This document shows positions 1 to 8,715 of a DNA stretch of 64,000 nucleotides, in pieces; the stretch's first letter is position 1, and each line of letters opens with the position of its first letter. The notes under the pieces are model-generated. The model was not told where the DNA came from. It worked only from the letters and a program-made list of their open reading frames with translations, and searched no databases. Made by a program: the position numbers and the translations under genes. Origin of the DNA: Paraconexibacter antarcticus (lineage in GTDB: Bacteria; Actinomycetota; Thermoleophilia; Solirubrobacterales; Solirubrobacteraceae); NCBI RefSeq assembly GCF_024220175.1, contig NZ_CP098502.1, positions 2,418,001 to 2,482,000 of the forward strand, read 5' to 3'.

Positions 1-1566
1 GAAGCCGAGCCACTTGCCGGAGTGCGTCTCATAGGAGTGGGTGTCGTGGCGCTCGGGGCCGTGGCCCATCGGCAGCACGTAGTCCGCCCACCAGGCCGAC
101 TCCGACCACGTCGGCGTCATCGCGCCGTGCAGGCCGACGAGCTTCTCGTCCCGCAGCGCACGGAGCCAGGAGTAGCCGTCCGGGTAGGTCCAGATCGGAT
201 TCAGGACTCGCGTGAAGAGGACCGGCTGCGTGCCGCGGCCGTCGAGCAGCAGGTGGGGGTACAGCGGGCTCATCTCGTTGTGGGCCAGCGGGTACTCGCG
301 GGGCCAGTTGAGCTCGTTCCACTGCAGGTTCGGCTTGGGCTTGTCCCACGGCGCCGGGATGAACTTGTTCCAGGCGTTCGGCGACGTGCCGCCGACGGCC
401 CCGACCGCGCCGGTGAGCGCGTTGAGGAGCATGACGGCCCGGGTGATCTGCCAGCCGTGCAGGTTGCCCGCCGCGGCCGCGCGCCAGATGTGCGAGGTGA
501 AGGCCGGAGCGGCGGCGGCGATCTCGTGGGCGATCTGCACGATCGTCGCCGCCGGCAGCCCGCTCTCCTGCTCGGCGAACTCGGGGGTGTACTTCGCGTA
601 CTCGCTGCGCAGTTCCCGGATGAAGGCGTCGAACGTCGGGTCGGTCCCCGGCGAGCGGTGCGCCAGGTAGGTCTGCCAGTTGACCCAGCGCCGCATGAAC
701 TCGCGGTCGTAGAGGTTCTCGTCCAGCAGGATCTTGGCGATCGCCAGGAGCACCGCGGCCTCGGAGCCCGGCCACGTCGGTAGCCAGTAGTCGGCGATCG
801 ACGCCGTGTTCGACAGGCGCGGGTCCATGACCGCGATCTTCGCGCCCCGCTGCTGGGCTTCCACGATCCGCTGGGCGTGGGGGTTGAAGTAGTGCCCGGA
901 CTCCAGGTGGGCCGAGATCAGCAGCATGAAGCGGCTGTTGGCGTAGTCGGGGGACGGGCGGTCGGTGCCGGACCAGAAGCCGTACCCCGCGCGGCCGCCG
1001 GAGGAGCAGACGTTGGTGTGGGAGTTGTGGCCGTCCGAGCCCCAGGTCTCGAGGAAGCGGTCGGCGAAGCCGTCCTCGCCGGGGCGGCCGACGAAGTAGA
1101 GCACGTCGTTCGGGCGGTCCGCCGAGAACGCGTCGTGCATCTTCTCGGCGAAGGTGTCGAGCACGTGGTCCCAGCTGCAGCGCTCCCATGACCCGCCGCC
1201 GCGCGGGCCGGTGCGCCGCTGCGGGTACAGGATTCGCTCCGGATCCTTGATCTGGTTGATCGTGGCCGGGCCCTTGGCGCAGTTGCGCCCGCGGCTGCCG
1301 GGGTGGTGGGGGCTGCCCTCGAGTTTGCGGACCTCGAACGTCTCCTTGTCGACGAACGCTGTGAGCCCGCACGCGGACTCGCAGTTGAAGCACACCGTCG
1401 GTACGAGCGTGTACTCGCGCGGCACCTTTCTCGGCCAGGCGTCGACGTCGTATTCGGTCCACGAGTCCCACTGCTCCACCGGCGGGAACGACTTCAGTCC
1501 TTCGGTGCGGGCGCCGTAGCCCGTGGGGCGGCGCGCGCCCTTGCGGTCGATGCCTTCGTTGCTCAT
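1..1566 (-). CDS. soeA: Molybdopterin oxidoreductase, probable sulfite-oxidizing catalytic subunit SoeA (partial, C-terminus outside window)
   Basis: About 522 codons are present; the gene runs off the window start. It belongs to the complex iron-sulfur molybdoenzyme family (DMSO reductase superfamily). The N-terminal [4Fe-4S] site is C59-x2-C62-x3-C66-x29-C96, and C187 in HTNVCSSGG is the likely Mo ligand. There is no twin-arginine signal at the N-terminus, so a cytoplasmic enzyme is expected, as for SoeABC (sulfite to sulfate, electrons to quinone). It starts 91 bases after soeBC with a GGAAGG-type ribosome site. Context (DsrE2, sHdr cluster) favours sulfite oxidation over thiosulfate or polysulfide reduction, but PhsA/PsrA/TtrA relatives look alike and this is inferred. 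Confidence 0.75.
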   Translation of the reverse strand, partial: MSNEGIDRKGARRPTGYGARTEGLKSFPPVEQWDSWTEYDVDAWPRKVPREYTLVPTVCFNCESACGLTAFVDKETFEVRKLEGSPHHPGSRGRNCAKGPATINQIKDPERILYPQRRTGPRGGGSWERCSWDHVLDTFAEKMHDAFSADRPNDVLYFVGRPGEDGFADRFLETWGSDGHNSHTNVCSSGGRAGYGFWSGTDRPSPDYANSRFMLLISAHLESGHYFNPHAQRIVEAQQRGAKIAVMDPRLSNTASIADYWLPTWPGSEAAVLLAIAKILLDENLYDREFMRRWVNWQTYLAHRSPGTDPTFDAFIRELRSEYAKYTPEFAEQESGLPAATIVQIAHEIAAAAPAFTSHIWRAAAAGNLHGWQITRAVMLLNALTGAVGAVGGTSPNAWNKFIPAPWDKPKPNLQWNELNWPREYPLAHNEMSPLYPHLLLDGRGTQPVLFTRVLNPIWTYPDGYSWLRALRDEKLVGLHGAMTPTWSESAWWADYVLPMGHGPERHDTHSYETHSGKWLGF

Positions 1567-1657
1567 CGGACAACCTTCCGGATCGGTGACGACGTCAACG
1601 GAAAGCAAGCCCTCTGGGCGTGGCTTTTCGCGCTCATGTCAGGTGCTCCCGTCGTGT

Positions 1658-3175
1658 TCAGCTCAGCGGAACGCTTTGGCCCGCTCTGACCCATGCGTCC
1701 TCGTAGCACCACAGGCCGACGAGCCCGAGGAGGCCGGCTGCGGCCAGCCACCCGCCGCCGCCGATCGCAAGGTAGACCGTGCCGAGGGCGCCGGGAAGGA
1801 CGAGCCCCGTGAGGATCCCGCCGAGCCAGAAGCGCTGGGCGTAGATGTCGCGCCACATGTTGTGGGCGGCGCGCTCGGCCTGGGCGGTCGGGTGACCGCC
1901 GAACGTGTCGAGCGCGATGGTGATCGCGCTCGCCGCGACCGACAGCACGAGCGTCCAGCCGAGCGCCTGCCCGATGTCGTGCGGGGCGTCGATGGCCAGG
2001 CTCGCGATGCCGAGCGTGGCTGAGCCTGCGAGGAGCGCGTTCACCACGGTGTGGGGGACGAGCAGTGGGCTCTGCCACAGGTCGCGTCCCTCGAGCTGAT
2101 TGAAGAGGAACCCCGTGTAGGCCGCGAGCATGATGCCGGACGGCACCATCACCCACCGCAGCACGTCGCGCGCGCCGGTGGAGTCCGTGGCGGCGGCGAC
2201 GGTGAAGGCCAGCGAGGTGAGCGCGGCGAGGTTGATGAACTGCGCCCCGATCGCCAGCCACGATCGCCACTGCGGCCGGGTGAACAGGAAGTAGAACCGC
2301 TTGGGCTGCTTGAGGTCGGCGATCAGGAAGATGCCGGTGAGTGCGATGCCGGCCAGCGCCACAAGTCCCGGCACGATGTCCGCCAGGGCCGAGCCGTCCG
2401 CCCCGATCACGAGCAGTAGCGCCGACAGCATCATGGCGCCGGCCGCCACCCCCTTCGACAGGAAGTAGCTGGACACCAGCCAACCCCATGGTGGCGCGTG
2501 GTCGATGTCGCTGATCGCCCGCGCGGTGGCCTTCTTGTTCAGCGGCGTGAGCTTGATCTGCTGCGCTTTCGGCATCTCCGTCGTGATGTATGCGCCGTCC
2601 CCGCCGACCATCAACGGGTTCAGCGCTGCCTCGTGTGCGCCCAGGTAGAAGACGTTGGGGCCGGTGCCCTGCTCCGGAGCGCGGACCTGGGCCGGCACGA
2701 CGCTGATCAGGCGGCTGATCTCGGAGTCCGGGTCATCCAGATCGCCCGAGGTGATGGCCTCGGCGGGGCAGACGGTCTCGCACGCCGGCTTCAGGCCCAC
2801 GTCGACCTTGTGAGCGCAGAAGTTGCACTTCGCCGCCGTCTGGGATTTGGGGTCGATGTACAGCGCGTCGTACGGGCACGCGTTCATGCAGGCCTTGCAG
2901 CCGATGCACCGCGAGCCGTCGAAGTCGACGATCCCGTCCTCGCGCTTGTACAGGGCCTTGACCGGGCACACCGCGACGCACGGGGCGTCGTCGCAGTGGT
3001 TGCAGCGCAGCACGGAGAAGTGCCGGCGGTTGTCCGGGAACTCGCCGGTCTCGATGTACTTGACCCAGGTGCGGAACACGCCGAGTTCGACGCCGTGTTC
3101 CGCCTTGCAGGCGACCGTACACGCATGGCAGCCGATGCACTTGCGCTGATCGAGGGCGAAGCCGTAGCGGGTCAT
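1658..3175 (-). CDS. soeBC: Fused iron-sulfur and NrfD-type membrane subunit (SoeB-SoeC fusion)
   Basis: 505 residues. The N-terminal third is a four-cluster ferredoxin with 16 cysteines in four quartets: C13/16/19/23, C58/61/66/70, C90/93/96/100 and C117/120/132/136. From about residue 225 there is a polytopic NrfD/PsrC-like domain with around eight hydrophobic segments, ending near residue 500. In most such complexes these are two separate proteins. The fusion would carry electrons from SoeA to the quinone pool. It lies between dsrE2 (37-base gap upstream) and soeA. The fusion is read directly from one open frame; the partner and direction of electron flow are inferred. Confidence 0.85.
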   Translation of the reverse strand: MTRYGFALDQRKCIGCHACTVACKAEHGVELGVFRTWVKYIETGEFPDNRRHFSVLRCNHCDDAPCVAVCPVKALYKREDGIVDFDGSRCIGCKACMNACPYDALYIDPKSQTAAKCNFCAHKVDVGLKPACETVCPAEAITSGDLDDPDSEISRLISVVPAQVRAPEQGTGPNVFYLGAHEAALNPLMVGGDGAYITTEMPKAQQIKLTPLNKKATARAISDIDHAPPWGWLVSSYFLSKGVAAGAMMLSALLLVIGADGSALADIVPGLVALAGIALTGIFLIADLKQPKRFYFLFTRPQWRSWLAIGAQFINLAALTSLAFTVAAATDSTGARDVLRWVMVPSGIMLAAYTGFLFNQLEGRDLWQSPLLVPHTVVNALLAGSATLGIASLAIDAPHDIGQALGWTLVLSVAASAITIALDTFGGHPTAQAERAAHNMWRDIYAQRFWLGGILTGLVLPGALGTVYLAIGGGGWLAAAGLLGLVGLWCYEDAWVRAGQSVPLS

Positions 3176-3212
3176 GCCGCTCGCTCCGCCGAGCTATCGG
3201 GCACGCGCGTCC

Positions 3213-3791
3213 TCAGATGAAGAGGCTGATGGCGGACTTCTGCATGCGCGCTAGCGCAGTGGCGGCGCCGGCCGGTTCGTCCAGGCCATCGATCATGTCC
3301 TCGCGCTTGAGGCCCATGAGGTCCATGGTCATCTGGCAAGGCCACATCTTCACGTCGAGGTCCTTCGCCATCTCCATGAGCTCCTCGGGTGCGGCCACGC
3401 CGTGCTGCTTGGCGAGCTTGCGCATCATCATCGGCCCGGCCCCGCCCATGTTCAGCTTGGAGAGCGCCGCGTGTTCGGCGCTGGGACGGTTCATCAGCGA
3501 CAGGCCCCTGGTCATCCAGTTGTCGCCGGTCACGCGCCGGTCCTCCTTGACGAGGGAGAAGAGCCCCCAGAAGGTGAAGAACACCGCGACGTCCATGCCG
3601 CCCGCCGCAGCGGTGCTGGCCAGGATCGTCGTCGGCCAGATCTTGTCGAGGTCGCCGCTGCAGGCGACGAGCGTTACGAGGTTCGGATCGCGCGGATCCT
3701 TCGCCTCGATCATCTTGCCGACGAGCTCTTCGAGTTCGCCGCGGCTCATCGACGAGACGAGATCTGCGGTGTGCGAGGCGGTAACAGCCAT
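3213..3791 (-). CDS. dsrE2: DsrE2-type sulfur-carrier protein (DsrE/F-like)
   Basis: 192 residues; the start is chosen because GGAGAA sits just upstream of this ATG. The protein has the DsrE2 pattern: a hydrophobic stretch around residues 55-80 (WPTTILAST, VFFTFWGLFSLV) that may attach it to the membrane, and two cysteines, C44 in VACSGD and C152 in WPCQMTMDLMG. The second is the conserved position that carries a persulfide in DsrE-family proteins. Family role: passing sulfane sulfur between TusA, rhodanese and the sHdr machinery in the cytoplasm. It is the second gene of the minus-strand unit arsR-dsrE2-soeBC-soeA. Confidence 0.8.
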   Translation of the reverse strand: MAVTASHTADLVSSMSRGELEELVGKMIEAKDPRDPNLVTLVACSGDLDKIWPTTILASTAAAGGMDVAVFFTFWGLFSLVKEDRRVTGDNWMTRGLSLMNRPSAEHAALSKLNMGGAGPMMMRKLAKQHGVAAPEELMEMAKDLDVKMWPCQMTMDLMGLKREDMIDGLDEPAGAATALARMQKSAISLFI

Positions 3792-3820
3792 GGTTCTCCT
3801 TCCTGGCCGTCGCGGCCAGA

Positions 3821-4195
3821 TCAGCGGGTGAGGTCCTGCTCGAGGTTGCGCCCCCAGCGCTCCCAGTCCTCGCGGATGTTCTTGCACACCGCGTCGCACA
3901 GGTCGCTCAGGGATGGGTCGTTGATGCGGTAGTAGATGCGCGTCCCGTCGCGGCGCTTGGCGACCAGGCCGTGTGAGCGCAGGAGCGCGAGTTGCTTGGA
4001 GACCGCGCCGTAGGAGATGTCGAGCTTCTCGACCAGATCGCCGACGCAGAGCTCTCCCTCAGCGTGGAGCGCGTTGACCAGCGTCAGCCGCGTCGTATCG
4101 CCCAGCATCTTGAAACGGTCGGCCACCCGCTCGAGGACCGCGGGCGGTAGGTCTTCGCCGAAGGCAGGAGGCTTGGAAGTGCGCTTGGCAGGCAT
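3821..4195 (-). CDS. ArsR-family repressor, sHdrR-like, of the sulfur-oxidation genes
   Basis: 124 residues with a winged helix-turn-helix spanning about residues 20-95 (recognition part around YGAVSKQLALLRSHG). Start ATG at 4195; the open frame continues upstream without a better start. Cysteines are C50, C100 and C104. ArsR-type regulators of sulfur oxidation (SoxR and sHdrR of Hyphomicrobium) use cysteine pairs to sense sulfane sulfur, and a cysteine at position 50 fits that group. It is transcribed divergently from the tusA-shdr operon, so the 154-base gap is the likely operator for both directions. The sensing role is inferred from family and position. Confidence 0.8.
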   Translation of the reverse strand: MPAKRTSKPPAFGEDLPPAVLERVADRFKMLGDTTRLTLVNALHAEGELCVGDLVEKLDISYGAVSKQLALLRSHGLVAKRRDGTRIYYRINDPSLSDLCDAVCKNIREDWERWGRNLEQDLTR

Positions 4196-4215
4196 CAACG
4201 GATTGTACTGGCGGT

Positions 4216-4241
4216 GTTCGCGTAAGCGCTCAAGAGCGAAC
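4216..4241. promoter_or_regulatory. Inverted repeat GTTCGC-N14-GCGAAC, candidate ArsR operator
   Basis: The divergent gap between the ArsR gene and tusA contains an exact 6-base inverted repeat with a 14-base spacer. It lies 20 bases upstream of the regulator start and about 30 bases upstream of the operon -35 box. ArsR proteins bind dyads in such positions. No footprint can be inferred from sequence alone. Confidence 0.4.
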
Positions 4242-4270
4242 GCTATCCGTCTTTGAGTATTTAGGCAAGC

Positions 4271-4299
4271 TTGACAACACGAACCCGGCGCTGTTAGAA
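4271..4299 (+). promoter_or_regulatory. Sigma70-type promoter of the tusA-shdr operon
   Basis: A perfect -35 TTGACA at 4271-4276 is followed by a 17-base spacer and a -10 TTAGAA at 4294-4299. This sits about 50 bases before the tusA GTG, which has its own AGGAGG ribosome site. It is the only clear promoter before the operon, whose genes abut or overlap down to 22277. Confidence 0.65.
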
Positions 4300-4349
4300 C
4301 TGACTCGAGCCGGCCGAGCGGTGCCGGACAGGCTTCAGGAGGAGGACCC

Positions 4350-4580
4350 GTGCCCCAGTCGATGCAGACCCTGGACGTCCAGGGGATGTCGTGTCCGATC
4401 CCGGTCGTCAAGACGGCCAAGGCCATGAAGGCCATGAGCCCTGGGGACGAACTCGAGATCCTGGCTACCGATCCTGGAGTCGAACCCGACATGAAGGCGT
4501 GGACGAAGCAGACCGGCAACGAGCTCGTCTCCATCGACCAGACCGGCAAGGTCTTCCGCGTCGTCGTCCGCAAGAACTGA
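4350..4580 (+). CDS. tusA: TusA-family sulfurtransferase (sulfane-sulfur carrier)
   Basis: 76 residues, full length for TusA, starting at a GTG preceded by AGGAGG. It has the diagnostic C15-P-I-P18 motif in GMSCPIPVVKTAK near the N-terminus, where the cysteine carries a persulfide. In sulfur oxidizers TusA is the cytoplasmic carrier feeding sulfur to DsrE-type partners and to sHdr. It is the first gene of the operon and ends six bases before the next DsrE-family gene. Confidence 0.9.
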   Translation: MPQSMQTLDVQGMSCPIPVVKTAKAMKAMSPGDELEILATDPGVEPDMKAWTKQTGNELVSIDQTGKVFRVVVRKN

Positions 4581-4586
4581 TTCGGC

Positions 4587-4964
4587 ATGAGCGACGACGA
4601 CGAGTCTGTCCTCTACGTCATGACGCACGGGCTCGAATCGCCCGAGCGCTGCGCGACACCGTTCTTCCTCGCGTCGACCGCAGCGGCGATGGACCTCGAG
4701 ACCGGCATCTACTTCACGATGAACGGACCACAGCTCCTGAAGAAGGGCGTCGCCGAGGAGATGGGCCCCAAGGGCGACGACGGCCAGAAGCTCGCGTTCT
4801 TCATCGACCAGGCCTTGGAGTGCGGCGTCAGCCTCTACGTCTGCCAGCCGAGCCTGGACCTCAACGACCTGGAGCCCGAGGACCTCATCGACGGCGTCAA
4901 GATGATCGGCGGCGCGGCGTTCAACGGCATGGCGATGGAAGCCAGCGCGGTGGTGACCTTCTGA
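4587..4964 (+). CDS. DsrE/DsrF-like sulfur-transfer protein (DsrE3 type)
   Basis: 125 residues with a DsrE/F/H-like fold signature: the N-terminal strand SVLYVMTHGL, then FFLASTAAAMDLE and a C-terminal CQPSLDLNDL segment. Cysteines C22, C79 and C86 are present; C79/C86 flank the loop that carries persulfide in the family. It likely exchanges sulfur with TusA. The stop codon overlaps the start of shdrC1 (TGATG), so translation is probably coupled. The subtype (DsrE3) is a tentative call from size and context. Confidence 0.75.
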   Translation: MSDDDESVLYVMTHGLESPERCATPFFLASTAAAMDLETGIYFTMNGPQLLKKGVAEEMGPKGDDGQKLAFFIDQALECGVSLYVCQPSLDLNDLEPEDLIDGVKMIGGAAFNGMAMEASAVVTF

Positions 4965-5671
4965 TGACCGGCATCGGCGCCGCGTTCAAGCTTGAGCCGA
5001 AGTACCCGGAGGTGCCGTACGAGGAGAAGGCGCGCCTGTTCGCCGAGATCAAGGCCGACGCGCGTTACGACGACTACCTCTACGGCTGTTACGAGTGCGG
5101 CATCTGCGTGGCCGCCTGTCCGTCGGCGCGCTACTACGACTTCTCCCCGCGGCGGATCGCCCAGGCCGCCGCGCGCGAGGATGTCGAGCTGATCTTCGAG
5201 CAGATCCAGGAGGACATCTGGGACTGCTCGCAGTGCTTCTCCTGCCTGCGCTGCCCGCGAGGGAACAACCCGGGGGGAATCATCACGATCATGCGCGAGG
5301 TCGCCGTCAATAACGGCCTCGACAGCGCCCGTGAGGCCCTCAAGGGCTACACGCGAATCATCTACAAGATCATGTCGACGGGCACCCAGGTGTCGCCCGA
5401 CATGCTGCAGGCCGACGCCTTCCCCGACTGGGGCCCGACGGTCGCGGCGACGTCGGAGAACCTCGAGCTGTGGCGCCGCGCGCTGCCGCCGGACACGCAC
5501 CACACCACCAAGACCGGCTGGCAGATCTCCACCAAGACCCTCGTGGAGCTCTACCTGATCTGGCACAAGACAGGCGCGCTGGATCTGATCTCGGAGCTGG
5601 ACGAGGGGCTGCACTCGCTCCTGGAAGAAGTGATGGAAGACCTACTGGAAGAAGAGGGATACGAGCTATGA
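4964..5671 (+). CDS. shdrC1: sHdrC1, iron-sulfur subunit of the sulfur-oxidizing heterodisulfide reductase-like complex
   Basis: 235 residues. Two [4Fe-4S] sites: C42/C45/C48/C52 (CYECGICVAACP) and C88/C91/C94/C97 (CSQCFSCLRCP). The second has unusually tight CxxCxxCxxCP spacing. The start is set by the TGATG overlap with the DsrE gene. sHdrC1 passes electrons between sHdrA and sHdrB1. The order C1-B1-A-H-C2-B2 is the hallmark of sHdr operons, and this gene starts it. Its stop overlaps the shdrB1 ATG by four bases. Confidence 0.9.
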   Translation: MTGIGAAFKLEPKYPEVPYEEKARLFAEIKADARYDDYLYGCYECGICVAACPSARYYDFSPRRIAQAAAREDVELIFEQIQEDIWDCSQCFSCLRCPRGNNPGGIITIMREVAVNNGLDSAREALKGYTRIIYKIMSTGTQVSPDMLQADAFPDWGPTVAATSENLELWRRALPPDTHHTTKTGWQISTKTLVELYLIWHKTGALDLISELDEGLHSLLEEVMEDLLEEEGYEL

Positions 5672-6891
5672 CCATTCCCGTCGAGCTGGTCAACGGCCCC
5701 GGCCGCAAGAACAAGAAGGAGTTCACCTTCAGCGAGGAGCACGCTCCTGAGGACTTCCACGACCACCTCTGGGAGCTGGAGGCGGCCGGCGAGCTCGTCG
5801 TGCAGCGGGTGCCGGAGCCGTACCTCGAGGTGCCGGTCAAGTACGGGCGCACGAAGAAGGTGCCGATCGGGCAGACCTGGCACCACAAGTCGTGCGGGCA
5901 GTGCGGTCACATCCCCGGCTATTCCACGTCGATCTTCTGGGTCAATCGTAAGCTCGGGATCGAGTACAACGACCCGACCGATCAGACCTCGTGCACGGCG
6001 TGGAACTACTACGCCTCGGCGACTTCCAACCAGGCAGCGCAGGCCTGTGTGGCGATGCGCAACTTCGCGGCCGCCTACGAGTCAGACCACTTTCCGATCA
6101 TCCACTGCGGGACATCGTTCGGGCATTACAAGGAAGTCCGCCACGAGATCCTCACCAACGCCAAGCTCCGGGCCGAGGTGCGCGAGATCCTGGCCTCGAT
6201 GGGCAAGCCACTGGTGATGCCCGAGGAGATGATCCACTACTCCGAGTGGTTCCACGCGATGCGGCACGACATCGCCAAGCATCAGGTGCTCGACTTCTCG
6301 AAGATCGCGGTCACGGTCCACCCGGCCTGCCACTACTACAAGCTGGTCGAAGGGGACGCGATCTACGACCCCGAGGTCTACGGCGGGCAGCGCACCGCGA
6401 TCGTCACCGGACTGGCGACCGCGCTCGGTGCCGAGGTCCGCGACTACTCCACGTGGTTTGACTGCTGCGGGTTCGGCTTCCGCCACATCCTCGTCCAACG
6501 CGACTTCAGCCGCTCGTTCGCCACTCAGCGGAAGATCAAGCGGATGAAGGAAGAGGCGGACCCCGACGTCACGCTGACGCATGACACCGGGTGTGTCACC
6601 ACGCTCGACAAGAGCCAGTTCGCCGCGAAGGCCCAGGACAAGGACTTCGCCACGATTCCCGTGCTCTCCGAAGCGCAGTTCGCTGCGCTGGCCATGGGCG
6701 CCCATCCGTTCCTGGTCTGCCAGTTGCACTGGCACGCCGCGGACTACAAGCCCTTGCTGGAGAAGATGGGCATCGACCACGAGAAGGCCTGGGCCGAGTT
6801 CGAGGAGCAGTGCGGCCGCCTGGAGCGCAACGAGGCGAAGTACCTCACCTGGGAGGACGTGGACTCTGCGCCGGTGGAGGCGGCCCGATGA
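5668..6891 (+). CDS. shdrB1: sHdrB1, CCG-domain catalytic subunit of the sHdr complex
   Basis: 407 residues. HdrB-type cysteine-rich protein. The first half carries C76/C79, C109 and C147; the second half carries C221 (HPACHYYKL), C266-C267 (DCCGFGF) and C309 (DTGCVTTLD), with C351 further on. In HdrB such cysteines bind noncubane iron-sulfur clusters that act on disulfides or persulfides. The usual fourth CxxC of each CCG repeat is not fully conserved, as is common for sHdrB1. ATGA overlaps link it to shdrC1 and shdrA. Cytoplasmic; the persulfide-oxidizing role is from the known family. Confidence 0.88.
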   Translation: MTIPVELVNGPGRKNKKEFTFSEEHAPEDFHDHLWELEAAGELVVQRVPEPYLEVPVKYGRTKKVPIGQTWHHKSCGQCGHIPGYSTSIFWVNRKLGIEYNDPTDQTSCTAWNYYASATSNQAAQACVAMRNFAAAYESDHFPIIHCGTSFGHYKEVRHEILTNAKLRAEVREILASMGKPLVMPEEMIHYSEWFHAMRHDIAKHQVLDFSKIAVTVHPACHYYKLVEGDAIYDPEVYGGQRTAIVTGLATALGAEVRDYSTWFDCCGFGFRHILVQRDFSRSFATQRKIKRMKEEADPDVTLTHDTGCVTTLDKSQFAAKAQDKDFATIPVLSEAQFAALAMGAHPFLVCQLHWHAADYKPLLEKMGIDHEKAWAEFEEQCGRLERNEAKYLTWEDVDSAPVEAAR

Positions 6892-7946
6892 GCGACACGG
6901 TGGTGGTCATCGGCGGCGGTCCCGCCGGCATCGAGGCGGCCCGGAACATCGCCGACCTGGGGATGAAGGCCGTCCTTGTCGAGGAGCGCGAGCGTCTCGG
7001 CGGCACCCCGATCTTCGAGTCCTACGCGGCCCTCACCCCGCACTTCGACGACGCCGAGGAGGCGATGGACGGCATGATCGCCGCCCTCGCCGAGCGGGCC
7101 GGGGCAGACGTGCGGACGAACTCGACCGTCACGGCGATCAGCGGTGAGGCCGGCGACTTCGTCGTCACGGTCGACGGACCCTCCGGAAGCGAGGAGGTCG
7201 CGGCTGGTGCCGTCGTCCTCTGCACCGGCTTCACGCACTTCGATCCCGGTCGCGAACGGCAGATCTACAACTACTACCAGTACCCCGACGTGCTGGCGCT
7301 CCAGGACCTCGAGGTGATGCTGAAGGCCCACGACGTCCGCGTCCCGTCGACGGGGAAGGTCCCCGAACGGATCTGCTGGGTCCAGTGCGTCGGCTCACGT
7401 GACCGGAACATCGGCAACGAGTACTGCTCGAAGGTCTGCTGCGGCGTCGCCTCCAAGCAGGCGATCGAGGTGCGCAAGATCGCGCCGGACAGCCGCGCCT
7501 ACATCTTCTACATCGACATGCGGATGTACGGCTACTGGGAACAGCAGATCTACTGGCCTGCGCAGGAGCAGTACCACGTCCAGTACATCAAGGGCATCAT
7601 CACCGAGATCCTCGAGAAGCAGGGTGGCCTGATCGTCCGCGGCGAGGACACGACGATGGGCCGGCCGATGGAGGTCGCGATGGACATGGTCGTGCTGTCG
7701 GTCGGCATGGAGCCTTCGGAGGGCACGAAGACCATGGCGGGGGTGCTCGGCGTCGAGCAGAACAAGTACGGCTTCATCGAGGTCGCCCGGCCGCCGCTGG
7801 ACACCGTGTCCACCAACCGGGAGGGGATCTTCGCCGCCGGCGCGGCGCTCGGTCCCGCGGACCTCGAGGACACCATCTCCTCCGCCGGTGCCGCGGCTTC
7901 GAAGGCCGTCGCGCTGATCCGGCGCGGATCGCCGGCGGTCGTCTGA
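6888..7946 (+). CDS. shdrA: sHdrA, FAD-containing central subunit of the sHdr complex
   Basis: 352 residues, the short length typical of sHdrA rather than methanogen HdrA. An N-terminal Rossmann motif (VIGGGPAGIEAARNIADLG) binds FAD. A cysteine cluster in VQCVGSRD and YCSKVCCGVA around residues 170-195 should hold a [4Fe-4S] cluster. A C-terminal FAD-contact segment follows (NREGIFAAGAALGP). It is the electron hub between the two HdrB/C arms and probably EtfAB, which is encoded in the same operon. The start overlaps the shdrB1 stop (ATGA). Confidence 0.92.
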   Translation: MSDTVVVIGGGPAGIEAARNIADLGMKAVLVEERERLGGTPIFESYAALTPHFDDAEEAMDGMIAALAERAGADVRTNSTVTAISGEAGDFVVTVDGPSGSEEVAAGAVVLCTGFTHFDPGRERQIYNYYQYPDVLALQDLEVMLKAHDVRVPSTGKVPERICWVQCVGSRDRNIGNEYCSKVCCGVASKQAIEVRKIAPDSRAYIFYIDMRMYGYWEQQIYWPAQEQYHVQYIKGIITEILEKQGGLIVRGEDTTMGRPMEVAMDMVVLSVGMEPSEGTKTMAGVLGVEQNKYGFIEVARPPLDTVSTNREGIFAAGAALGPADLEDTISSAGAAASKAVALIRRGSPAVV

Positions 7947-7947
7947 G

Positions 7948-8715
7948 ATGGCCGGCGGCGCCGGACCTCCGGCCTTCGCCGACACCGTCCCGGTCGACGC
8001 GCCGACCGCCCGCGAACTGCTGGAGGAGATCCATCAGCGGATCACCGGCGCTCAGATCATCGAGATCGTCGGACTGCTCGAGGTCAAGGCCGCGCGGTTC
8101 GCCGCGGCGCTCGAACCGGCAGCGCTGGCCGTTGCCGACGAGGCAGGCCTGCGTGCGGTGCTGCGCGGGATCTTCGTCAGCCGCCGGCAGGTCGGCGCGC
8201 TGTTCGGCGTGCGACCCGCCGTGGAGCTTCGCGACACGGTCGGCGCCTTGCTCTGGGACGACGCGCCCGTCGGCCGCCGGGTGGCTGCGTTCTGCGCGGC
8301 CGTCCAGCTCGCGGACGTCAAGGCGGTCGAACTGGCCGGCGAGCTCCTGCACTTCAGCAACCCCACGCGGTACTGGCTTGCGTCGCGCTTCATCTACAAC
8401 GCCGACACGCGCACCGGCGCGTTGCCGCTGCTCGTCACCGACGGCTATGACCTCGAAGCCGACAGCATCGGCGCCGCCTACGAGCGCCTCGGCGGCGCGA
8501 TGCGGTCGGTCGACGACTCACCGGAGGCCGCGAGCTTCCGCCGCCATGGCGGCGGGACGCTCGCGACCGACGTGTTCCTCGCCTGCGTCTACGGCGTGTA
8601 CATGAACACGGTTCTGGGGCTGAAGATGAGCCAGGAGTTCAACTCGCTCGTCCCGCCCCTCCCGCAACTCGCACGCCGCTTGCTCGGTGTGCATCGGATG
8701 GAGGTACAGGCCTGA
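7948..8715 (+). CDS. shdrH: sHdrH, conserved protein of unknown function in sHdr operons
   Basis: 255 residues with no cysteine-rich motif and no membrane segment that I can recognise. Position between shdrA and shdrC2 is where sHdr operons carry the hypothetical gene called hdrH/hyp, so the call is by synteny. The protein is alanine-rich and mostly helical in character, with one conserved-looking central block (HFSNPTRYWLASRFIYN). It starts one base after the shdrA stop, and its TGA overlaps the next ATG. The function is unknown; a structural or assembly role in the complex is speculation. Confidence 0.7.
   Translation: MAGGAGPPAFADTVPVDAPTARELLEEIHQRITGAQIIEIVGLLEVKAARFAAALEPAALAVADEAGLRAVLRGIFVSRRQVGALFGVRPAVELRDTVGALLWDDAPVGRRVAAFCAAVQLADVKAVELAGELLHFSNPTRYWLASRFIYNADTRTGALPLLVTDGYDLEADSIGAAYERLGGAMRSVDDSPEAASFRRHGGGTLATDVFLACVYGVYMNTVLGLKMSQEFNSLVPPLPQLARRLLGVHRMEVQA

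Noticed and set aside
29..1573. 514-codon minus-strand open frame at the window start
   Set aside because: It is in the wrong frame for the molybdoenzyme; the frame starting at 1566 carries the cysteine motif and runs without stop to base 1.
3213..3899. Longer 228-residue start for the DsrE2 protein
   Set aside because: The extra N-terminus reads through the ribosome site GGAGAA of the ATG at 3791 and overlaps the end of the ArsR gene without family similarity.
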